From: Antedon mediterranea
Taxonomy: Eukaryota; Echinodermata; Crinoidea; Comatulida; Antedonidae
Reading direction: 5' to 3'
DNA length: 64,000 bases
Assembly (NCBI RefSeq): GCF_964355755.1
Contig: NC_092678.1
Span: forward strand, 25,400,365-25,464,364
Part shown: in pieces, positions 56,415 to 64,000 of the stretch
Layout: the number at the start of each line of letters is the position of its first letter
How positions within the stretch are numbered: the first letter of the stretch is position 1
The notes under the pieces: generated by a model
What the model saw: the letters and a program-made list of their open reading frames with translations, nothing else
Databases searched by the model: none
What the model was told of the DNA's origin: nothing
Position numbers and translations under genes: made by a program

Positions 56415-57303
56415 CCTATACCTCAGCCCGAGTCTGATGTGATGGTGTACCTCTTGACATCCCTACCAAATCCCATCGCACCATCCCAGTTTATTTCAGA
56501 ATCCATTTGTAGTAGGCTATGTATTTCATTGGTAAATTAATAAAATTAAAATTATTCAATTGTAATTGGTTGATCGCTTGACTACTCAATCTAAGGTTGA
56601 ACTTTGTAGCTCCCCATACAATGTTGTTAAAATGTACAAAATCGAAAAGGAAACATGGAAATAAAGGCTTACTTAAATAATTATAAGGCGTGAAAAGGCT
56701 ATTATATAAATATTCATTTATTTCATGAAATCAAACTATTACCTAATCATTAAAACATGCTGTAACTGAAACCTGATGCTGTCGGTGATTGGCTGTTGGC
56801 AAACAAAGTGGGCTTGGCCTCTTTTAGTACCCAGATACTTTCCTGCATGATTGATGGCCACTGTTCTGTTAATTACCCATCAACAAGACTGATCAGGGTC
56901 AAAACAATTACAGGCAATTATAGTACCCCGGGTTAGGCGGGGTACTAAAAGCTCACGTTAAATAGGGCTCGTTTTCCTAATGCCTTGCGCCGTTTGTCAA
57001 GCCCCACGAAGCGTCTCGTTACTTTTGCCAGCGGATACCGAATGCCCAATTGGTTGGATTACAGAGTTTAGCGGATACATGATGGCTTCTAAAAAGAACG
57101 AAAAACGTGCAGAATACGTCTGCGTAGATGAAAGTCCATCTTACATAAAGGGTAGACCTAATGCCGGTGATGCGGATGGGGTATCGGCCAGCTTTCTATT
57201 TCTTGTTGAGGGCCGATGCAATGCAGAAAATGTAGTTGGAGGGTTGCCTTGTCCACCGTATGTTGATGGTTATGAGTTGACTTGTGCAATTTGTACACAG
57301 TAA

Positions 57304-58362
57304 TTTACTTTCCTTCGACACTGTATTGGTGATACTGGTGTCATAAGGTCCAATTTGTATTCTTCATTTTTATTGGTTTGTTGCAAGGGGTCTTGCGCAA
57401 ACTTGTGTAGTTTGTACTCTGTATAAATTCACCTCTTGGAAGTTAACCTCTATAAATAACGAATATCATACTGCACTTTCTTAAAAAGATGTATATAATA
57501 GAATTTTGATGGTAAAGGTAAAATATTTATTCTGGTTCTCAAGCTTAAATTTGGGTTAGGCCTTCTGCGGACCCACAGCAGCCTACTACTTTGTTTGGCT
57601 ATCTCCCATCAGGCTTCCCAGGATCTGTTCCATAGTGCTAAACAAATGTTTGATACAGTATAAAAGATTATAGGCCCTACAGGCATAGTCTAGCCTAGTA
57701 ATAATAATGCTATTTCCAGGTGCACTAGACTGCTATGAATTATTTAAAATGTTTTTTATATCTTGTATGTTTTCTATATCTACATGCTTTTCTTGCTTTG
57801 ACATAATATTTTGTTTACTATATCATTAACAAAGTTATTAAAAAATTTCTGACGCAAAACCACTATTTTCATAAATTGTTTTTATTGTTTTACAATAAAA
57901 TATGAATAGTTAAACACCTTTAAAAACTTGATAAATACCACAACAAAATTGGTCTTTCTATGGACCAGAGATTCCGAAATAAAGGATTGAATTGAATTGA
58001 ATTATCGCAATTAAAGAAAACACTAACCACTCTATTTCAAGTTGTTTCAGAAATAATATCCATATACCGGTACCTTTAAAAAACACATGAACACTGGCGT
58101 CTCTTAGACTCCAACAGAAGACATTTTAAAGGGCATTAAATTGAATTCGGTGTCAATGTTATTTTGTTGTGACTATTAATATTTTATGTATTTCTTAGAA
58201 GGATGAGTGCTTAATATTTAAAATATTATTGTTTTAAAGTATTACAGTATGATTATCTAAAAATGTTTGTTTTACGATTAACACATTTGTTCTTGAACCT
58301 GCTTCTTTGCTGTTTGTAGAACTACGTCTGTACTGCTTAAGGACAAACAACATAAGGAGGAA
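57304..58362. other. Intergenic spacer C-D, copy of 48393-49451
   Basis: No gene. Same length (1,059 bp) and nearly identical text as the B-C spacer, which fixes the duplication unit at 2,662 bp. Confidence 0.8.
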
Positions 58363-59943
58363 ATGACACAGGAGGAAAATGTGTATATGGAAGTAATAGC
58401 CGGTGAGGAGATACAGAGTACAGAGAAAGGAATAGGCAAGTGTCAATATAGTGATGTAGATGCAGTTCCTCCTGGAAAACAGGTGGTGGTTGTACAGAAG
58501 CAACACCATGTTTCACTTGGTATTGCTGTTGCATGTGTCATTCTTGTATGTATTGTAGTAGCAGTTTTCAGTATCATGACTATCCAGTCACATAACGTAA
58601 GTGGGGTGCAATTATGACAGAAAACATTACAATACCTGTAGTAGTATTGACAGCATGTTGTTGACAAAATATGATTACTTAGTAGATCAGACAGTGGTTG
58701 TAAAAACAGGTTACCTATGTCAAGTACATAATTGGCTAGATATAATAGAAATAACTTAAACCAAATTTTAACATCTTGTATATTACAATACTTTTTTTGG
58801 CTTTAATCTAGGAAAACATACGTTCACAAACTAAAGGTAGGCTTTTTTATACCCTTCAAACACAATATTAAATAAGGAAAATAAAGGTTCGGTCCCTTTA
58901 CAAATCTCATATATTTATTTATTATTTATTTACTTGATGTGTATAGAAGGCTGCTATGAATGCTAACCCTAAAAAAAGAAGACCAGGCTCCTATGCTGGG
59001 TTGTAAATGGGACTAAAATTTGCTTTGCAAATTGTCCCAGCTTAGGTGGAGCTAGCAGTCAGAGCATGATGTTGTGTGATCTGTAAAACTGAATAATTGG
59101 TTGTCTTGTTGTTTGACTTGAAATCAATTTAAAAAAAATGATCAGTCATGGTCGATCAGCGAGGGGATCAAAACCCAGAATCGCAAATGATCTTGTATTA
59201 AAATTTAAATGATATTAAATAATTTTGTTAATTTATAGTTTATAGTTTATACACACGTTGGGGGCGTATGTATTGTCCAAGTACTGCTGAATTAGTATAC
59301 AAAGGTATTTAAATAAAATGTTTTAAAATGTAATGAAGATACTATGGCTTTGCAGAACATTGTAAATAATACTTATTAATGTTTTGAGGTAATACTATAG
59401 TCCAATATTTAGGGTATATTTATATTTCTAGGTGTGATGTCTGGAGCACCACATAATGATAATGGGAGTGGTACAAACTATCTTTGTTTACCTGACCAAC
59501 CACGATACAAGTTCACAATGGCGGGCTATCAAATCACGAGAGGATCAATTACTGCTGTGGAATTCAGGGAATCACAAAAAGACTTTAAACCAACAAAAGA
59601 TCTCCATGGTGTAAACTTTCCTTGCGCCGTTTGTCAAGCTCCACGAAGCGTCTCGTTACTTTTGCCAGCGGATACTAAATGCCCAATTGGTTGGATTACA
59701 GAGTTTAGCGGATACATGATGGCTTCTAGAAAGGACGAAACACGTGCAGAATACGTCTGTGTAGATAAAAGTCCATCTTACATAAAGGGTTCAGATAAAC
59801 CTGATGGTGATGCGGACTGGGAAATGGCCAGCAGGCTATTTCTTGTTGAGGGCCGATGCAATGCAGAAGCTGCAGTTGGAGGGTTGCCTTGTCCACCTTA
59901 CGTTGATGGTTACGAGTTGACTTGTGCAATTTGTACACAGTAA
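58363..59943 (+). CDS. Paralogue D: type II membrane protein with C4 short-chain-collagen-like ectodomain
   Basis: Exons 58363-58596, 58812-58836, 59239-59304, 59432-59943; in frame, 278 aa. Same layout as B: YMEV and YSDV in the cytoplasmic tail, the transmembrane helix, then TRWGRMYCPSTAELVY, GSGTNYLCLPDQP, FPCAVCQAPRSV, CPIGW, YVCVDKS, EGRCN and LTCAICTQ. It is missing one Gln in the VVVVQKQ stretch. The ectodomain differs from B at scattered sites, mostly in the first 40 residues and around the KGSDKPDGDADWEMA loop, while exon 1 is almost identical. That uneven divergence suggests gene conversion or a recombination breakpoint in exon 1 or intron 1. The second intron has different insertions from B and C. 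Intact by inspection. Confidence 0.87.
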
Positions 59944-60763
59944 TTTACTTTACTTTGACACTGTAATGGTGATACAGGTGTCATAGGGTCTTGCATGCCA
60001 ATTTGTATCCTTCCTTTTTACTAGTTCGTTGCAAGGGGTCTTGCGCTAACTTGTGTAGTTTGCCAACTCTGTAAATAATAATGCTATTTCCAGGTGCACT
60101 AGACTGCTATGAATTATTTAATATGTTTTTTATATCTTGTATGTTTTCTATATCTACATGCTTTTCTTGCTTTGACATAATATTTTGTTTACTATAACAT
60201 TAACAAAGTTATTAAAATTTCTCACGCAAAACCACTATTTTCGTAAATCGTTTTTATTGTTTTACAATTGAGTATTTGTACATTTATATTCAGTCAACTT
60301 TCGTAAAAATGTTGCAAGACAAAAATATAGTTTTGATATTTTAGCATTGTCATGAACATAACCGTGTTTAAACCATCTGTATTAAGGGTCTTTTACAACT
60401 GTTCCAACACGGAGCCACGTGAAAACAAAACATTGACGTTCGGTTTGATTTGCCAGCGCTGGAGTGGAACCGTGCCGGAACGAGTGTGAACTTAAATTAT
60501 CGTACTGTAGCTAGTAGGCCTATACTTGTATCTTGTAGATGAGACCATCCATTTGTGTGCTTCGTACAAAATGATTTGTGATGTCATGAAAGTGACAACA
60601 TGATTACAAACAATTATGTTGTTACTAATCTAACAAAAACAATAGATATAGCATACCAAACCAAATGAATGCATGCTACTGTATGATTGCAAGGCGGGGG
60701 GGGGGGGGGGATGCCACCAAAGATGCCACCACAGTTTCATAATAATTTTTACAAAAGTGTACC

Positions 60764-60905
60764 AAAGCTCTCTGTCTACACTGTCAAACTAGTTTTAAGT
60801 GTGATGTGCCCAAATATGGTAGTGATATGACATCATCATGTCCATATATGGGCACATCACATTTTTTTTGTCACATAAACTTTGATAGTGTAGACAGAGC
60901 TTAAA
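60764..60905 (+). mobile_element. MITE family A, complete
   Basis: AAAGCTCTCTGTCTACACTG to TTTGATAGTGTAGACAGAGC, with CCCAAATATGG and CCATATATGG CArG cores. Confidence 0.88.
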
Positions 60906-61424
60906 CAATACATGTCTATGTAAAAATACATATCTGAGTACAATACAATTGAAACTACAATCAATTTCAGTGTAATTTTTTATTTACATAATCCACACTT
61001 TACAAATAACAAGGTATACAAACAGTTAATTATGATTATTTAAATAATTAATACAAAATAATAATTAAAAAAAAAGAACATAAAAATGAAAGAACTAGGA
61101 TTTTATTGTAATAAATAAGTTTGATTGATTGATTGATTGATTGATTCTTTATTTTTCACACAACATTCATAAAAATATAAATAAAAAATTAAGTACAATA
61201 AAGTGTGAAAATCAGGATAACCACAGTTAGTTGCTTGTTTAAAAAAAGAAGAGCTACCATTCGTTTTAAATAAAAATACAAATTAAAATGACACGATAAA
61301 GCTATATCACACATTCAGACAGCAAGCTTTTAGATTCTTTATATGTTTTTTTATTTAACAAGATGCAGTGTGAATTTAGCTTAATAATGCTAACAAATCC
61401 TTTCTCAATGTCAAAATACCGTCC

Positions 61425-61540
61425 TTAACGCTTGGTTCCACTTGCGCCGCAACATAACGCAATGCCCTTCCAATAATTGTGTTTGCCCCTGCCTGCATGA
61501 AATCAAAACTGCGATGTTTGTTGGGAACCATGCTTAAGGT
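61425..61540. mobile_element. MITE family B
   Basis: ACGCTTGGTTCCACTTGCGC and TTTGTTGGGAACCATGCTTA are inverted partners, as in the 36556 copy. The 66-codon ORF here is a shadow. Confidence 0.6.
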
Positions 61541-61804
61541 CAATTTACGCATACGACTGGTAATGGTAATAAACAAAGCGATGATGCGATTACTGTTTTA
61601 AAAATGTAATGTTTATAGCAGAAATGTAGCTATAGTTTTAATTTACTATAACTATGGTAAGTTTAAATATGGACACATTGGTTTTCTTAATTTATGTAAT
61701 TTATTACATTGACTTTGTTGGTTTCTATATTACAAGTAATATGGATACCATTAACATATAGCAATTTATATGCATAGCAAAATTAATTAAGTTATTGAGA
61801 AAAA

Positions 61805-61875
61805 GGAGGTCCATCTAGATTCGAACCCAGAATGCTTGATATGCAGATGTCCTACCATTAGACCATTATCATACA
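61805..61875 (-). pseudogene. tRNA-like relic
   Basis: On the minus strand TGGTCTAATGGTAGGACATC (D arm) is followed at normal spacing by CTGGGTTCGAATC (T arm). The 5' acceptor strand does not pair with the 3' side, so a working tRNA is unlikely. It may be a tRNA pseudogene or a SINE head. Confidence 0.4.
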
Positions 61876-62002
61876 TATGAAATATGAAATGACAAATTTA
61901 ACAAAAAAATCATAAAACATACCACCTTATAAAATAAACAATTTTAAATAATGATACTTTTGATAGACATTTAAATACCACCACCACAAACTATTAAGTA
62001 TC

Positions 62003-62168
62003 TACTGTAGAACCCCCTCTTAGGGACCCCCTATAAGGGGACACTTTCTAGTTAAATAAACAATGGATAATAGATGTTTTAAAACTAGGGCCAACTGCTA
62101 TTCAGGGGACACCTCTCTTGTTGTGGTTTCAAAGGTGTCCCCTTACAGTACCAACGGTTCTACTGTAT
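62003..62168. mobile_element. pogo/Tigger-like MITE
   Basis: Ends TACTGTAGAACCCCCTCTTA and CCAACGGTTCTACTGTA are inverted partners with TA at both outer borders, as expected for Tc1/mariner insertion. Inner GGGGACAC segments also pair. Confidence 0.65.
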
Positions 62169-62213
62169 CTGCCAACCTAAATCCATTGGTATAAAACTAA
62201 GTAAGTGACTTAC

Positions 62214-64000
62214 CACTCCACATGCTCTACAATGGTGTCTACGGCGTGTCAGCCCAAAATCAAGGGCGCACCGCATACACATGGTTGCTTCGTCATCTCG
62301 TATCCATCGAGGCGCACGCAAACCAAGATGAAAACTGTCCTCACCCGATTCGGTTACTGGCCGACTGTCCGTCTTAAAGAAAAAAATAAATAAAATTATT
62401 TTTTAAACACAGTAAAAATAAAGTGCTCTATAAACACAACCAAAATTATTATTTCAATGTATTTTAAAATTGTAAAACAAATAGATTTTTAACAATTCTA
62501 CATTGTTGAAAAAATAAATCAAACTTACTTCATCTTTATCTACTGATAACGCTTTAAACGTCTCTTTTCTTCTTAACAATTCTTGTATTGCACCGAGTAT
62601 TGCCTGAAATAAATGTCAATAAAAGTTGGTGAATCAAATTCATGACTCAGAAATAGAAGGAGTAGGCACATAATACAATTTGCTGTTGGTAAATACAATG
62701 TATAAAGTATCAAACCCCTGTTGCATCTGAACCTCTATTAAGGGGTGGGAAGATAATAATAATTTAGGTATTTGTATAGCACCAGAATCAACTAAACTGA
62801 AGTAAAAATCAAATAAAAATATTGGATGTTAAAAAGATGCCGTTTAAGTTCTTTTTTTTAAAAATAGCAATAGAAGTTGATTTAGTAAAATGACGAGGGA
62901 GAGAATTCCAAAGAGAAGCAGCAGAGAGGCCTCAGGCGTTTTTTAGCTTCTTTTACATATTCTAATGCCTGTTTTTCCTCTCTTTTTCCCATGAGCTTCG
63001 AAGCGCCTGGGTTTAGCCAGTGAGTGCTCATAGCCGTTACACCACTGGAAGGATATCTTTGAGATACCTTCACAGTCCTTGTTTGTTTCTCAGGTATGTC
63101 TCCCCTTATTACTGGAATGTTCCAATGATCTTACCCTCATCCATGATTCTTTCTCATCATCTGAACTCCCTTGTAACTCCAAAGTCTTTTGTTTGCTCTC
63201 AAGTCTAAATGTATGGTCATATTTGCTGTTTTCTCCATCAAAAATCTAGAAATATTATACAGTTACATTATTAAAAGTTTTACAATACTACTTTATGTTT
63301 CTGAAGAAAAGTATAAAATACAACATTTTAGTTTTCCCATAATAATGGCATTTTGAAAAAGAAATTATAAAATTGAAGCTGGGGTATATCCTGTCTTTAA
63401 TGAGGGTCGGTGGGTCAAGAAAGTTAAGTCATTAACTTATTAATATTGTTTAATATTTTATGAGGATAACAGGCAATCTAAACATATTTTATAACTTTTT
63501 TCAGACTTTAGGCCGAAGAAAGAGAAACATAAAAAGGAGAAGCTACACATGGGCAATACCATACATCATTGAGGGCCTCTTCAAGTCAGCTGTACTGCTG
63601 TAGTACAACTGTTAAGGCTACCCTTGTAAAACATAGTTGAATAAATAAAATAAATAAATACCTTCATTCCATCGATGTCTAACCGAGCCTTCACTTTGTA
63701 ACTTGACGTTCCTCCTGTGATTAGCTTTCGATTCTGAGTGCAGAACAGGACATCATTAAACTGAAATTAAAATCAATTGGTTAATTCAAGAGGTCATGTT
63801 TAATTCCATGGTATAGTTTTAATTGCAAGCTTGGCTTTCTATTGTCGTATGTTTAATTCCATGGTATGGTTTTCATCGCAAGCTTACTGTTTGCGCGTTT
63901 GTAGAGATGGTGCGGACTAGCGAACTTAAGTACCACTTACCAGGAACAGATATCGTTCCTGTTGGTCACCACTTCTTGCTGCTATCTTTGTGATCTTTCC
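62214..64000 (-). CDS. FGD-type RhoGEF, PH and FYVE region (partial, 5 exons visible)
   Basis: FGD proteins are Cdc42 guanine-nucleotide exchange factors with DH, PH, FYVE and a second PH domain. Exons, 5' to 3': 64000-63941 (continues off window), 63760-63662, 63245-63135, 62603-62529, 62372-62214. All junctions are phase 0. The translation reads through a PH domain ([64 protein letters not shown]) into a FYVE finger: [13 protein letters not shown], and the signature [10 protein letters not shown]. This resembles FGD1/2/4. The last visible exon ends just after CRACGV, so the second half of the FYVE finger, the C-terminal PH domain and the stop must lie at lower coordinates but were not recognised. 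The catalytic DH domain is off the right edge. Confidence 0.88.
63570..63661. repeat. Retroposon 3' tail shared with 28526-28590
   Basis: GAGGGCCTCTTCAAGTCAGC, TTAAGGCTACCCTTGTAAAA and an AAATAAATAAATA tail, in the FGD intron next to exon 63662-63760. Confidence 0.55.

Larger units (their letters stand above)
50736..56982. mobile_element. 6.25-kb non-autonomous TIR transposon inserted in paralogue C
   Basis: Left end ATTAGGAGAACGAGCCCTAT and right end TAGGGCTCGTTTTCCTAATG are inverted over about 34 bp, extending through TTTARCGTGAGCTTTT. Comparison with B shows exactly 6,249 extra bp, leaving CC on both sides (50734-50735 and 56983-56984), a possible 2-bp target duplication. No ORF inside resembles a transposase; all are under 160 codons, and the longest lie in the minisatellite. 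It contains nested pieces at 51461-52764, 53187-53993 and 54797-55620. The superfamily is not identified. Confidence 0.82.
49452..57303 (+). pseudogene. Paralogue C: copy of B broken by a 6.25-kb insertion
   Basis: Exons 49452-49688, 49914-49938, 50286-50351 and 50540-50735 correspond to B at an offset of exactly 2,662 bp. The last exon is then interrupted after LHGLNFP and resumes at 56983 (CCTTGCGCCGTTTGTC) to the original stop at 57301-57303. Reading into the insertion gives a stop at 50815-50817, so the ectodomain is lost after about one third of its length. Outside the insertion the frame is undamaged and nearly identical to B, so the break is recent. It is a pseudogene unless the insertion is spliced out, for which I see no evidence. 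Confidence 0.85.
59944..62213. other. Intergenic or FGD intron region
   Basis: No exon recognised. Contains a poly-G run (about 60696-60710), a family-A element (60764), a GATT microsatellite (about 61120-61146), a family-B element (61425), an antisense tRNA-like string at about 61808-61865 and a pogo-like MITE (62003). The continuation of the FGD FYVE domain would be expected here but I could not find it. Confidence 0.5.

Noticed and set aside
44149-59943. Genuine fibrillar or short-chain collagen genes
   Set aside because: No Gly-X-Y triplets in any exon; only the C-terminal non-collagenous domain type is present, behind a membrane anchor.
1-64000. CRISPR array or bacterial operon
   Set aside because: The tandem repeats lack unique spacers of constant length, and all genes have spliceosomal introns, so the DNA is eukaryotic.

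Overview
This is intron-rich, AT-rich animal nuclear DNA. The window holds six recognisable gene loci, small exons with GT-AG borders, and many short inverted-repeat transposons, minisatellites and decayed retrotransposons. Gene content suggests an invertebrate bilaterian, plausibly a marine deuterostome such as an echinoderm. That assignment is an inference from the genes, not a demonstrated placement.

Layout. 234-10578 (+) is a peroxisomal acyl-CoA oxidase (ACOX1-like) missing only its N-terminal exon(s), which lie off the left edge. 10579-16050 is mostly gene-free, with one possible small membrane-protein ORF on the minus strand. 16056-21249 (+) is a complete 12-exon Porcupine (PORCN) Wnt O-acyltransferase. 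22070-35849 (+) is a complete 13-exon TBC1D30-type Rab GAP. 39360-41082 (-) is a MIC19/MIC25-type CHCH protein of the MICOS complex. 44149-59943 is a cluster of four paralogous single-pass membrane proteins whose ectodomain resembles the non-collagenous C-terminal domain of short-chain collagen C4: A (-), then B, C and D (+). 62214-64000 (-) is the PH-FYVE part of an FGD-type RhoGEF that runs off the right edge. For ACOX, PORCN, TBC1D30, MIC19 and paralogues A, B and D, the summed exon lengths keep the reading frame from the first listed base to the stop codon.

The paralogue cluster is the most dynamic region. B and C are almost identical, from a 2,662-bp tandem duplication. C is broken by a 6.25-kb terminal-inverted-repeat insertion that carries nested elements and a large minisatellite. 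D is an older copy, and a relic of further family flank lies at about 42.5-43.4 kb. All copies join a short cytoplasmic tail with two conserved YxxV motifs to one transmembrane helix and a cysteine-rich ectodomain with no Gly-X-Y repeats.

Two genome-level patterns stand out. An AGCTCTGTCTACACTATCAA-ended MITE family (about 20 copies, mostly intronic) carries perfect CArG-box sequences (CCAAATATGG, CCATATATGG). In the ACOX gene, four separate tandem duplications span splice sites, one of them expanded to about 43 copies of a 41-bp unit that each carry a copy of the splice donor. The genes have no evident pathway link; this is ordinary metazoan gene order, not an operon.
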